DNA of 64,000 bases from the NCBI RefSeq assembly GCF_017161445.1, contig NZ_CP071060.1, positions 1,798,001 to 1,862,000 on the forward strand, in the 5' to 3' direction. Positions 34,166 through 42,998 of this stretch are shown here, piece after piece; the first letter of the stretch is position 1, and each line of letters starts with the position of its first letter. Below the pieces are notes generated by a model. That model ran no database searches. It saw only the letters and a list, made by a program, of their open reading frames with translations, and was not told where the DNA came from. The stretch comes from Niveibacterium microcysteis (GTDB lineage: Bacteria > Pseudomonadota > Gammaproteobacteria > Burkholderiales > Rhodocyclaceae). A program made the translations under genes and the position numbers.

Positions 34166-36037
34166 CTAGATCGCCGTGCAAAGCGTCGCCAGCCCGCGTC
34201 GAATATCCGCGTTTTCGCTCAGATTAATCGGCTGTTCCGGACGTCGACGCTCGACGAAGTAGGCACTCCCGTCCATCCGTTTGGCGTGCTTCTTAGCGCC
34301 ACTCAGCGCACGGGCCAGCTGCGCCGGGGCTTCATAGCTGTTTTCAGAGACCTTCACCGCGCCGGCAGACAGGGACGTCAGCGGATGGAAAACACGCTCG
34401 CCTTGGCGGTTGAGCGTGGTGAAGCCGCCAGCGTCTCGGTCCTCTTCCGTAAAGAAGCCTCTCACCTGGCTGTCGAACTCGATGAGGACCCGCTGGATAC
34501 GTTCCTCCCAATCAGCTGAGCAGAATAGGGACAGGAAGTCGTCGCCTCCGATGTGGCCAACGAAGTCGACCTCGCTATCGCACGCGCTCCGAAGGATTCG
34601 CGCGGTGAGTTGAATGATCTCGTCACCAGCCCGATAACCGTAGAGATCGTTGAAGGGTTTGAAGTTGTCGAGGTCCCAATGGACCGCAACAAAAGGCACC
34701 CGTTGTTCCAGTAACGCTTCAATCTGGGTGTCGATGGGTACGTTGCCCGGCAGCAGCGTCAGCGGGTTGGCGTAGCGTGCCGAGAACACCTGGAGATCTG
34801 AGATCGCTCTCAGCAGGTCCGACACCCGTCCGGTGCCATAGTAGTAACCCTCGCGGGTCACGACGAAGCCATCGAGGAGAATTCGCTCGTGTCCGCTCGA
34901 CATTTCCTCGGACATCGTGCGCAGCGTCGTTGCATAGTCGAACACCATTGGTTTGGCGTCCATCAGTGCCGTACACGGTTTCTTGCCATACAGATCGAGG
35001 TAGTAGCGCTCGCTGCCGTGGCGCAATACATCCATCGCCCGGAGCAGCCCGATCGGCCGCTCCTGCTGATCCAGCACCGGGACCGATATGAGATGGGGCG
35101 ATGCCGAAAAGAGCGCCACAACTTCTGCGCAGGTTGTTTGCTCACTGAGCGTTTGCCCTCTACTGGCAAGTTGCCCAGCCGTGGTCGGCTTTCCATAGAA
35201 CTCGCGCATCGCCTGTTCGCGGCGCATCGCGCCGGTGCGCGGTCCGATCGTTCCACTCAAATCTGGGCGTACCGAGGTGCGCGGCGTGGGCGTGGGCTTT
35301 CCAAGCAGGTATCCCTGGCCAATGGGGACCCCCAGATCCTGGAGCACCCGCAAGTCGGATTCCTCTTCCAGTCCCTCGGCGATGACGGTGGCGCCTGCCA
35401 TCGCCGCCATGCTCAGCACCGAACGCACGAACTGCTGCTTGATGGGATCGTTGTGCAGACCGTCAACGAAATGCCGATCGAGCTTCACATACTCAGGGCG
35501 CATCTCTGACCAACGGCGCAAGCTTGAGAACCCTTCGCCCAGATCGTCGAGCGCCATCACGATGCCCAGCCCGCGTAGTCCTTCGATCGCGGCATGCAGA
35601 TCGTCGGGAGCAAGAATCGGGCGGGTCTCGGTCAGCTCCACCACGATGCGTTCAGGTGGCAAGGCGATCTGCTGGAGCGTGCGGCGCAGGATATCCAACC
35701 GGCCTTTGACAGCAACTAGCGTGTCGGCAGAGACGTTCACGAACAGTCGCCCAGGCAACCCCTGCTCGCTGAAGCGTTGAACGATCAGGCGCAGCAGCAG
35801 CCTTTCGAGCTCGACGAGGCGGCCGAATCGTGCGGCGACCTCAAGCAGTGCAATAGGTGCATGGAGCGGGGAATCCGATGGGCCACGGGTCAGCGCTTCG
35901 TAGCCGAAAACGGTCGAGGTTCTGAGGTCGACAAGCGGCTGGAAATGCGTCGCGAAGTCGCCGATCTGGATCACGCGATCGAGCTCGTTGCGTAGCTCCT
36001 CGCCATCGATGGCGCGGATTGGGGTTGCTGCGTTCAT
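34166..36037 (-). CDS. EAL-CBS-GGDEF protein (c-di-GMP)
   Basis: A 623-residue cytoplasmic protein without membrane segments. The EAL domain is at about 20-260 with EAL at 47-49, FVNVSADTL, VVELTETRP, ALDDLGEGFSS (DDLG in place of DDFG) and AEGLEEESD. A CBS-pair region at 280-420 holds SVPVLDQQERPIGLLRAMDV and the second repeat DGFVVTREGYYYGTG. The C-terminal GGDEF domain has WDLDNFKPFNDLYGYRAGDEI and GHIGGDDF near residue 500. The GG[D/E]EF motif reads GGDDF, an Asp replacing the usual Glu, which could weaken cyclase activity. The order EAL-CBS-GGDEF is a known family. Start 36037 was chosen for AGGA 7 bp upstream. Confidence 0.9.
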   Translation of the reverse strand: MNAATPIRAIDGEELRNELDRVIQIGDFATHFQPLVDLRTSTVFGYEALTRGPSDSPLHAPIALLEVAARFGRLVELERLLLRLIVQRFSEQGLPGRLFVNVSADTLVAVKGRLDILRRTLQQIALPPERIVVELTETRPILAPDDLHAAIEGLRGLGIVMALDDLGEGFSSLRRWSEMRPEYVKLDRHFVDGLHNDPIKQQFVRSVLSMAAMAGATVIAEGLEEESDLRVLQDLGVPIGQGYLLGKPTPTPRTSVRPDLSGTIGPRTGAMRREQAMREFYGKPTTAGQLASRGQTLSEQTTCAEVVALFSASPHLISVPVLDQQERPIGLLRAMDVLRHGSERYYLDLYGKKPCTALMDAKPMVFDYATTLRTMSEEMSSGHERILLDGFVVTREGYYYGTGRVSDLLRAISDLQVFSARYANPLTLLPGNVPIDTQIEALLEQRVPFVAVHWDLDNFKPFNDLYGYRAGDEIIQLTARILRSACDSEVDFVGHIGGDDFLSLFCSADWEERIQRVLIEFDSQVRGFFTEEDRDAGGFTTLNRQGERVFHPLTSLSAGAVKVSENSYEAPAQLARALSGAKKHAKRMDGSAYFVERRRPEQPINLSENADIRRGLATLCTAI

Positions 36038-36331
36038 GGTCAATCCTGCCGGCATTCTATGTGGCCGTCGTTAAAAACCTGTTTCTACGCGCGGGGCGTT
36101 ACCGCAAGGTTGCACTGCGGAAGCCGACGAGCTTCCGGCTTGATCCAGGGCAAGCGAGAAGCGGCCTGGGGTTGGACACGAGCAGCCTCGGCTTGGGTCA
36201 GTCCTGCCACAAAGTCGAAATATCCCCTCAATGCCGTTGAAACATCGACTGGCAAAGCTCTTCACCTTTTCGCCGCCACCCGGCGACAGGGTCAATCCGG
36301 CTCCGCCCAGAGCGCACTGCATGAGGCAGAC

Positions 36332-39007
36332 ATGAACATGAAACTCCATCGCGTCACGAGCGCACTCGTCGCAGCTGGGCTATGTCTCCCGGCCGTTGCG
36401 GCGCCTGTGGTGATCAGTCAGGTCTATGGCGGCGGCGGCAACTCGGGCGCCACGCTCAAGAATGATTTCGTTGAGCTTTTCAATCCGGGCAGCACGCCGG
36501 TCTCACTGACCGGATGGAGCCTTCAATACGCGTCGGCTAGCGGCGGAACATGGCAAGTCACGGCGCTCAGTGGGGCCATCGGTCCTGGCCAATACTACTT
36601 GGTCCAAGAAGCGCCTGGGGCGGGCGGCAGCGAGGCGCTGCCTGCCGCTGATGCGATCGGCACCATTGCGATGAGCGCGTCAGCGGGCAAGCTCGCGCTG
36701 GTGAGCCAAGGGGCTGCACTGACCTGCGGCAGCGCTTGTGCCGGCGCTGCAGGTGTCGTCGATTTTGTAGGTTACGGCAGTGCCAACAACGCCGAGGGTT
36801 CGGCGGCGAGTGCGCCGTCCAATACGCTGGCGATCGTTCGCAAGGGGGGCGGCTGTACTGACAGCAACAGCAATGCGGCGGACTTCTCGACTGCGACCCC
36901 CGCGCCGCGTAACGGCGCGACTACACCGCTTGCGTGTGGCGACAGTGGGGGTGGCACCGGCGGTGGTACTGGTGGCGGTATCGCTGCGCGCATTCACGAT
37001 ATCCAAGGAACGACCCATCGTTCGCCACTTGCTGGTCAGAGCGTTGCTAACGTTCCTGGGATCGTCACTGCAATCGTTGGCAACGGCTTCTACATGCAGG
37101 ATGACGTGCCGGATACGGACCCAAGAACCTCGGAGGGGATCTTCGTTTTCACGAGCAGTGCGCCCTCTGTCGCAGTCGGCGACGCGGTCCGAGTAAGTGG
37201 TGTCGTGACGGAATATCGGCCTGGCGGCACTGGCGGTACCGCCAACCTGAGCATCACGGAGATCTCGACGCCGATTGTGGCGCGAGTCTCCAGTGGCAAC
37301 ACCTTGCCGGCCCCGATCGTGATTGGCGCCGGCGGGCGGACCCCACCGACCAAATCCATCTACAGCACAGGGGTCGGTGACGTTGAGACCTTAGGTGCTC
37401 TCAACCCGGGCGCGAACGGGATGGATTTCCTTGAAAGCCTGGAGGGCATGCGTGTTCAGATCAACGCAGCCGTGGTGGTGGGGCCGACAAATCAATATGG
37501 TGACATGCCGGTACTCGCCGACGCGGGCAGCTGGGCGGGCACGCGAACGACTCGCGGCGGCATCGTCATCGCCAGCGATGACTACAACCCTGAACGTCTG
37601 ATCGTCAGCAAAGGCGCGGTTGTGACGCCGACTGCGAACGTTGGCGATAGTTTCAGTCGTGTGACTGGCGTGGTCGACTATAGCTTTGGGAACTTCAAAG
37701 TCCTTGCGACGGAGCTGTCTGGCTTCACGGCGGGCGGCCTGGCGCCCGAGGTGACACGCAAACAGGCTGCCAATGAACTTGCTGTAGCGTCGTTTAACGT
37801 AGAGAACCTCGCACCCTCTGATCCGCAAGCAAAGTTCGACCGCCTTGCGAACCAGATCGTTGGCAACCTGCAGTCGCCTGACGTGATTGGCCTCATGGAA
37901 ATCCAGGACAACAACGGCACCACGGACAATGGCGTTGTCGACGCGAGCGTCACCTTCGCTCAGCTGATCGCAGCGATTCAACGCGCAGGCGGGCCGAGCT
38001 ACCAATACCGTTCGATCGATCCGGCGAATAATCAGGATGGCGGCGCTCCGGGTGGCAACATCCGTCAGGGGTTCCTGTTCAATCCTGCGCGTGTCACCTT
38101 TGTGGATCGCGCCGGCGGCGCCACGAACGTGGGGATCAATCTGCTCGGGACGCCTGACGGCGTGGCGCTTTCCGCGAGCCCGGGCCGAATTGACCCTGCC
38201 AACAGCGCCTTCGCGTCTAGCCGGAAGCCCTTGGCCGGTGAGTTCCGATTCAACGGCAACAAGCTCTTCGTGATCGCCAATCACTGGAACTCCAAGGGGG
38301 GGGATCAACCTCTGTACGGTCGTTTCCAGCCGCCCCAGCGCAGTTCGGAAGTGCAGCGCAACCAGCAGGCCGCCGTCGTGGCGGGGTTCGTGAAGTCGAT
38401 CTTGAATGCAGAACCCGCTGCTAACGTGGTGGTGTTGGGTGATCTGAATGACTTCGAGTTCGCTGACTCAGTAGGTCAACTCAAATCCGCCGGCATGGGC
38501 GATCTGGTAGAGACCCTGCCAGCCGCCGAGCGCTACACCTACGTGTTTGAGGGGAACTCACAGGTGTTGGATCACATCCTTGTAAGCCCCTCGCTGGCGG
38601 GTAGGGCGGAATACGACGTGGTGCATGTGAACAGCGAGTTCGCAGATCAAAGCAGTGACCACGACCCCGAAGTCGCCCGACTGAATCTCCCGGCCAAGAC
38701 GATCAACCTCTCGAGCAACTTCACTTGGTACGCATCCGGTCTGAGCTACAACCGTGCGACTGGGCTCTACAGCGGCAACGTCACGCTCGTCGCCAAGGCC
38801 CCTGTGGCGTCGGCAATTGCGATGGCGCTCGGTGATCTGCCCGCGGGTGTCACGCTGACCAACGCGACGACGACGGTATCGGGCAAGCCCGCGATCCGGA
38901 TCAACGGTCCTGTTTCGGCTGGCCAAAGCATCACGGTACCGGTGCAGTTCCGAAACTCCGGTACCGCGAAGATTGGCTACACGGTACATGTCTTCGGCGG
39001 GCTCTGA
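36332..39007 (+). CDS. Secreted LTD / endonuclease-phosphatase family nuclease
   Basis: An 891-residue exported protein. The signal peptide ends near residue 25 (LCLPAVAA). A lamin-tail domain occupies about 26-150 (FVELFNPGSTPVSLTGWSLQY), then a Gly-rich linker and an OB-like segment. An exonuclease-endonuclease-phosphatase domain spans about 480-790, with ASFNVENLAP, GLMEIQDNNG (catalytic Glu), VVLGDLNDFEF and SSDHDPEVA (His-Asp). A beta-rich C-terminal domain follows. This is the layout of extracellular DNases of the ExeM/NucH group, which degrade extracellular DNA for nutrients or remodel biofilm. The ATG at 36332 follows GAGG. A PEP-CTERM gene follows after 73 bp, so both products are envelope or matrix associated. 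Confidence 0.9.
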   Translation: MNMKLHRVTSALVAAGLCLPAVAAPVVISQVYGGGGNSGATLKNDFVELFNPGSTPVSLTGWSLQYASASGGTWQVTALSGAIGPGQYYLVQEAPGAGGSEALPAADAIGTIAMSASAGKLALVSQGAALTCGSACAGAAGVVDFVGYGSANNAEGSAASAPSNTLAIVRKGGGCTDSNSNAADFSTATPAPRNGATTPLACGDSGGGTGGGTGGGIAARIHDIQGTTHRSPLAGQSVANVPGIVTAIVGNGFYMQDDVPDTDPRTSEGIFVFTSSAPSVAVGDAVRVSGVVTEYRPGGTGGTANLSITEISTPIVARVSSGNTLPAPIVIGAGGRTPPTKSIYSTGVGDVETLGALNPGANGMDFLESLEGMRVQINAAVVVGPTNQYGDMPVLADAGSWAGTRTTRGGIVIASDDYNPERLIVSKGAVVTPTANVGDSFSRVTGVVDYSFGNFKVLATELSGFTAGGLAPEVTRKQAANELAVASFNVENLAPSDPQAKFDRLANQIVGNLQSPDVIGLMEIQDNNGTTDNGVVDASVTFAQLIAAIQRAGGPSYQYRSIDPANNQDGGAPGGNIRQGFLFNPARVTFVDRAGGATNVGINLLGTPDGVALSASPGRIDPANSAFASSRKPLAGEFRFNGNKLFVIANHWNSKGGDQPLYGRFQPPQRSSEVQRNQQAAVVAGFVKSILNAEPAANVVVLGDLNDFEFADSVGQLKSAGMGDLVETLPAAERYTYVFEGNSQVLDHILVSPSLAGRAEYDVVHVNSEFADQSSDHDPEVARLNLPAKTINLSSNFTWYASGLSYNRATGLYSGNVTLVAKAPVASAIAMALGDLPAGVTLTNATTTVSGKPAIRINGPVSAGQSITVPVQFRNSGTAKIGYTVHVFGGL

Positions 39008-39080
39008 CCCGGCGCGTTTGCCATTAATTCGACCTCTGGCTGCAAGCCGCCGTTGGAGGTCCGAAAGGAGTCAAAAACGC

Positions 39081-39704
39081 ATGAACGCACTCACTCGATC
39101 TTTCGTCGTCGCTGCGATGGGCTTCTGTCTGGCGCTTCCTGCGTCGGCTGCGACATATCAAGTGTCGGTCGACACCTCGTCCCTGTCGGGCAGCAGCGGC
39201 TACCTCGACTTCGGATTCGCCGGGCTAGCCGATTCGCCCGCAGCGACCAGTTTTGTTCACGCACTGAGCGGTGGATTCGCGCTAGGCGCTCCGTTGCTCG
39301 ATGGCGCTGCGCTCGTTGACCCGCATGGCTGGCGGCTCGGTAATGATGGCGCCTTCAACGCGGTGTTTCAGTCGTGGCAGTTCGGTAGCAGCCTTCAGTT
39401 CACGGTCGACTTCGGCGGTGCTTGGCAAACCGCGACGAACGGCAGCGGCAACACGTTCTCACTGAAGCTGTGGGACGGCGGGGCTTCCAGCTCGCAGCTG
39501 ACCACTGACAGCGCCGGCGATGTGCTGCGCTTTCAACTCGCGCCAGGCGGGGGTGTCGGTGTTGAGACCTTTGCGCGAGATATCGCGGGGGCGCCGTCGC
39601 CAGTCACTGTATCTGCTGTTCCGGAGCCCGAGTCTTGCGCAATGCTGTTGGTTGGTTTGGTGGCCATACTCGGCACCGCTCGGAGGCGTAGGGCGATCCG
39701 CTAA
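39081..39704 (+). CDS. PEP-CTERM sorting domain protein (NF038129-like)
   Basis: A 207-residue exported protein. The signal peptide spans residues 1-23 (GFCLALPASA). The mature part holds YQVSVDTSSLSG, YLDFGF and the Gly-rich FVHALSGGFA segment, then the tag VPEPESCAMLLVG with a hydrophobic helix and terminal RRRR. It resembles the NF038129 family of PEP-CTERM proteins. AAGGAG lies 12 bp before the ATG. It follows the secreted nuclease by 73 bp and ends at a strong terminator, so the two genes probably share a transcript. Confidence 0.9.
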   Translation: MNALTRSFVVAAMGFCLALPASAATYQVSVDTSSLSGSSGYLDFGFAGLADSPAATSFVHALSGGFALGAPLLDGAALVDPHGWRLGNDGAFNAVFQSWQFGSSLQFTVDFGGAWQTATNGSGNTFSLKLWDGGASSSQLTTDSAGDVLRFQLAPGGGVGVETFARDIAGAPSPVTVSAVPEPESCAMLLVGLVAILGTARRRRAIR

Positions 39705-39717
39705 TGCAATCCGCAAC

Positions 39718-39739
39718 AGGCGCCAGTCGGCGCCTTTTT
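39718..39739 (+). terminator. Terminator after the PEP-CTERM gene
   Basis: AGGCGCC pairs with GGCGCCT around AGTC and is followed by five T residues, 13 bp past the stop codon. Confidence 0.9.
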
Positions 39740-40041
39740 AGCAACGCTGTCAGCCAGACTAAGACCTCGCCCCTGGCGCTATTGATGTTAGCTAACGACG
39801 GGGGAGTGGAATTGTCTGCTCAATAGGCCTAGCGTGGCTGTGCCGGCATCGTTGAAGGACGTCTCGCCGGGAAGGCCGTTCAGGCTGGAACCCTGTCCAT
39901 GGCACCAAGTGTTCATGCGACCGCATTCAGCCTTCATTGACTGCTTGTCTAGTTATGGCGAGCGGCGGCTTATGGCCGATTTCTGCCCGCCACAGTACGT
40001 GATCATGATCGCTACCCTACAGTTCCTCCAAGGAACCGACC
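39740..40041. other. Gene-poor stretch
   Basis: About 300 bp without a supportable gene. GTTAGCTAACGACGGG near 39,787 shares the TTAGCTAACG-like core of the 18-bp dispersed repeat. Confidence 0.5.
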
Positions 40042-40164
40042 ATGGCTGTCGTGCGGCATCTGCGCGACGTGCAGGTTATCGGGCCGGCGTCGCTCCGCGA
40101 GGCGGTTCTGAGCCGGCTGACGGCCTCGCTTCCTGCGATGCAATCAACAGAACGCACTAGCTAG
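40042..40164 (+). CDS. Possible 40-residue protein
   Basis: A short frame with AAGGAA 6 bp before its ATG and codon third positions rich in G and C. The product (start MAVVRHLRDVQVIG) has no membrane segment or known motif. It could be a truncated gene start or a small protein upstream of the lysozyme gene. Confidence 0.3.
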   Translation: MAVVRHLRDVQVIGPASLREAVLSRLTASLPAMQSTERTS

Positions 40165-40361
40165 CCGCCGTGCGGCGTAGGGGTTTTGCGCGTCACAGAC
40201 TCAACACGGGTGTGATGTACCCCGCACGCGACGACGTTGTGTCTACGTTTTGATCATCACAACTGTGCTGACATGCTGCGATGCGCCGAGAAGTGTGGTG
40301 GCGACACCTTGAAACGGTGTGTGGCCCAAGCGCCGTCGCTAGAAACTACGGAGACTCTGAC

Positions 40362-41003
40362 ATGGCTGGTTCGCGCACGCCTGGTCCGCTTGGTATTTCA
40401 GGGGAGGCCCCTGACCTGAATGACGGGACGTTGGTTCGAGCCCCGTCTCCGTTGCCGGGCCCTGTCGGTGTGGCGCCGGCTCCGGGTGGAGCTTCAACCA
40501 AGGGGAGCGCGGTCGCTCAGACCCGTTTGAACGAAAACACCGAGTACCTGAGAAATGCCAACGTGAAGGCCTTCATCGGCGCCATCGCCGCTGCAGAGGG
40601 AGGTGACTACAACCTGAAGTTCGGTGGCGTGAAGGGCAAGAAGAACGACAAGTGGCAGTTCACCGACTACGGAACGCATCCGGGAGTCGGGTCGGACGGA
40701 AAAACGACGGCTGCCGGCATGTACCAGATTAACAAGAGCACCTGGAAGGAGATGGGGGGCAAGATGGGCCTTACGGACTTTTCCCCGGCCACCCAAGACC
40801 TGCTTGCAGTGGAAATCCTGCGAACCATCCACGTCATTGACGATATTGTTGCGGGTGACGTTAATGCTGCCTTGAAGGCGGCGTCGCGGCGTTGGGCCGC
40901 ATTGCCACAAGGACCCAAACTAGGCGGGCGCTATGACCAGCCCTACATGCCCTACGACGAATTCATCTCGGCCTACAAGCGACTCGGAGGTACTGCAAAG
41001 TGA
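40362..41003 (+). CDS. Lambda R-like lysozyme (GH104 type), probable antibacterial effector
   Basis: A 213-residue protein. Residues 1-50 are Pro/Gly-rich (TPGPLGISG, APSPLPGPVG) with no signal peptide. Residues 65-213 match the phage lambda endolysin R fold: catalytic Glu E79 (AAAEGGDYN), FTDYGTHPG, TTAAGMYQINKSTWKEM, GLTDFSPATQDLLAVEIL and a terminal AYKRLGGT. R-type enzymes are lytic transglycosylases of peptidoglycan. No holin, spanin or phage genes surround it. Instead the next gene, overlapping by 4 bp, encodes a small exported protein. That pairing, a cytoplasmic wall-degrading enzyme with a Pro-rich leader and a periplasmic partner, is the usual layout of type VI secretion or similar effector-immunity pairs. 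GGAG lies 9 bp before the ATG at 40362. Confidence 0.85.
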   Translation: MAGSRTPGPLGISGEAPDLNDGTLVRAPSPLPGPVGVAPAPGGASTKGSAVAQTRLNENTEYLRNANVKAFIGAIAAAEGGDYNLKFGGVKGKKNDKWQFTDYGTHPGVGSDGKTTAAGMYQINKSTWKEMGGKMGLTDFSPATQDLLAVEILRTIHVIDDIVAGDVNAALKAASRRWAALPQGPKLGGRYDQPYMPYDEFISAYKRLGGTAK

Positions 41004-41359
41004 CTCGAACAGTCCGACGTGATGCCATTGCCTTTGTATTGATCTTCAGCTTGGCGCTGCCGTGTGCTTACGCCGGTGGGCTGAAGAAAGGTGCCTTTTT
41101 TTCAGACGCACGAGCGCAGTTGGTCAAGCAGGGATGGCGTCCCGTCGATACTCACACGGGGGAGGCATTTGAGCCCATCGGGTTGGAGTCTGAACTACTG
41201 ACGGCGCAGATTCTGGAAGTCGAGAGCTGTGCAGTCGACAGACCTCTCTGCATTTTCAACTACAAGCGCGATAAGCGTTGCCTTCGCGTGATCACAACTG
41301 GGGAAGAGTTGTCAGAGTTACGGGTACAGAGCTGGAGCTCGACCTGCCCGAATCCTTAA
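41000..41359 (+). CDS. Exported Cys-rich protein, probable immunity protein for the lysozyme
   Basis: A 119-residue protein starting at a GTG inside the lysozyme stop (GTGA), so translation is coupled. Residues 1-25 form a signal peptide (FVLIFSLALPCAYA). The mature part has four Cys (VESCAVDRPLC, KRCLRVITTG and the terminal STCPNP), fit for two disulfides in the periplasm. Such small exported disulfide proteins next to peptidoglycan hydrolase effectors commonly protect the producer's own wall. I do not recognise a named family. The immunity role rests on the coupling, the export signal and the neighbour. Confidence 0.75.
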   Translation: MTRTVRRDAIAFVLIFSLALPCAYAGGLKKGAFFSDARAQLVKQGWRPVDTHTGEAFEPIGLESELLTAQILEVESCAVDRPLCIFNYKRDKRCLRVITTGEELSELRVQSWSSTCPNP

Positions 41360-41398
41360 GCCCTCCCACTTGCCAACCCGTAGTCCCGAGGACCGGAC

Positions 41399-41905
41399 AT
41401 GCCGGCTGCCAAGCAATCGGGGTTCCCTCCACTGGCGCTCCAGTGCCGCTTATCTTCAGCGTTCATCCGCCCGGCCCGCGCGTCGGATATCCCGACGTGC
41501 ATCGCAATCCGGGGAATGACTCGCGAGAACGCTATCTCCGAAGCTCGGTTGTCTGAGCTCGGCATTACCGTGGCGTCTTGGGGCGAGCAGGTCGCGTCGG
41601 GAGCGCTGCTGGGGTACGTTTTCGAGCCGGTTGAGCGTGTGGCGGGCTACTGCTTTGGAGATGTTTCGACGGGTGAAATCGTAGTACTTGCTCTGCGGCC
41701 TGAGTTCGAGGGGAGGGGCGTTGGGCGAGCGCTACTCCATCACACGATGCTGAGCCTTCAAATCCTTGGCCACGTTAGGCTGTTTCTCGGGTGTAGCAAT
41801 CGCCCTGAGGTTCGGTCGTTCGGCTTCTACCGGCACCTGGGTTGGCGCCCAACCGGGCGAGTCGATAAATACGGCGACCAGGAGCTCGAATACCGCTTCG
41901 GGTAG
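41399..41905 (+). CDS. GNAT family N-acetyltransferase
   Basis: A 168-residue acetyltransferase of the GNAT fold. Motif A, which binds acetyl-CoA, reads VLALRPEFEGRGVGRALLHH (Q/RxxGxG/A as EGRGVGR). It is preceded by the beta-strand AGYCFGDVSTGEIV and followed by FGFYRHLGWRPTG, the usual C-terminal signature. The substrate is unknown. GAGGACC lies 7-13 bp before the ATG at 41399. It follows the immunity-like gene after 39 bp on the same strand and may be co-transcribed, but no functional link is evident. Confidence 0.88.
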   Translation: MPAAKQSGFPPLALQCRLSSAFIRPARASDIPTCIAIRGMTRENAISEARLSELGITVASWGEQVASGALLGYVFEPVERVAGYCFGDVSTGEIVVLALRPEFEGRGVGRALLHHTMLSLQILGHVRLFLGCSNRPEVRSFGFYRHLGWRPTGRVDKYGDQELEYRFG

Positions 41906-41960
41906 CTGGTTTTGGATATGGCACTCTGCAAAATCTACCGGGTTGCTGGCCTAGAACCCA

Positions 41961-42242
41961 TCAGACACTAACCCCACGCCGGCGCGCTGCAATCATTGCT
42001 CGCACTTGCTCCGCGCTGATCTCGCGGGCGATCTGCTCAACTGGCGTTTGGGGCGACGTATGGTGCAGCACCCAGGCGGTCTTTCCACGGTCAATCAACT
42101 GCAACGCCAGTGATGAGTAGACGCTAATCAGGCGACCGACTTCGCAGGCGATCGGGTTGTCGCCCTCCGGGTCGGCGAGTGCCGCTTCTACTGCTTGCAG
42201 GGACAAGTCGGCGTAACGTGGATCCGGCTTGAGTTGGTTCAT
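41961..42242 (-). CDS. Hypothetical protein
   Basis: A 93-residue protein, probably cytoplasmic and helical, with a hydrophobic helix ISVYSSLALQLI and a basic C-terminus AAMIAARRRGV-like. The start at 42242 has GGAA 9 bp upstream; an ATG at 42278 is an alternative. No family is recognised. It converges on the GNAT gene and is followed upstream by a gene-poor stretch. Confidence 0.5.
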   Translation of the reverse strand: MNQLKPDPRYADLSLQAVEAALADPEGDNPIACEVGRLISVYSSLALQLIDRGKTAWVLHHTSPQTPVEQIAREISAEQVRAMIAARRRGVSV

Positions 42243-42954
42243 CGGCTCACATTCCATCGGTCGAACTGATGGAAGCAATCTAGTTTGTGATCCTTACTAA
42301 TGCCTCAGTATTCCTGTGAAATCCTGTCACAGGCCCAAGGGTGCGCGTTCGGCGCGACTATGGCCGCAGCATTGCGCTCGACGATTCGGATCCCCCTGAT
42401 GCGTCTTTCGAAGATGGAATTCGGCGCTGTCTCGTTAGTGGGACGGGCATAGGGGTATGACCTGGCGCGTGCCATGCGTCCTAAGGCCTGGCCGGCAGCC
42501 ACAAGGGATCACTGTCACAGAATCCCCTCATGGCCTCTCCTGATCTGTTCGCCGACAAGGTCAATAGTTGCCGGACCAGCCGGCCCCAACTTGAAACGGG
42601 GCTTAGCGTCACGCGTGGCCCGCAAGGACTTGCCGGAATGGCCCGGGTGTTGTTGGCGCCCTGAGCACGCTTGACTCCTCATGAAGTCGCGCGCGGGATG
42701 TGCGCTTCGGGGGCGCATGAGTGGAGGTTCTTGCTCGCATGAACGACTGCTCGTGGCCGGTTGCCGATAGGAGCCTCGACTGTCGTTAGCTGACGTTCGC
42801 GAGCCGACGACAGCGGAGCCTAGCGTCCGCTAAGGCGGAAATTGTGAGCCATCGTCATCCGGCAGGGGGCAGCCAACTGCCGTCTCATCATTGCTAGCGG
42901 CGGCCTCTTGCCGGGCGCGTAGGTTCGCCCATTGACCAGTTGGGCACCACTGAT
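42243..42954. other. Gene-poor stretch with a dispersed repeat
   Basis: About 710 bp without a supportable gene. It contains the second copy of the 18-bp repeat and CGTCCGCTAAGGCGG-like phrases of the same type. The compositional character is like the 14.4-15.1 kb stretch. Confidence 0.55.
42783..42800 (-). repeat. Dispersed 18-bp repeat, copy 2
   Basis: TCGTTAGCTGACGTTCGC on plus is the exact reverse complement of 14482-14499. Confidence 0.75.
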
Positions 42955-42988
42955 TGCGACGCTTCGGCAAGACCACCGAAGCGTCGCA
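42955..42988. repeat. 13-bp perfect hairpin next to the recombinase gene
   Basis: TGCGACGCTTCGG (42955-42967) pairs fully with CCGAAGCGTCGCA (42976-42988) around an eight-base loop, CAAGACCA. It lies 10 bp past the recombinase stop. On the minus strand no T run follows, so it is either an unusual terminator or a recombination site. Confidence 0.7.
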
Positions 42989-42998
42989 GTTGAAGACG

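Noticed and set aside
40362..41003. Prophage endolysin
   Set aside because: The enzyme is lambda R-like, but no holin, spanin, tail or capsid genes surround it and the next gene encodes an exported partner.
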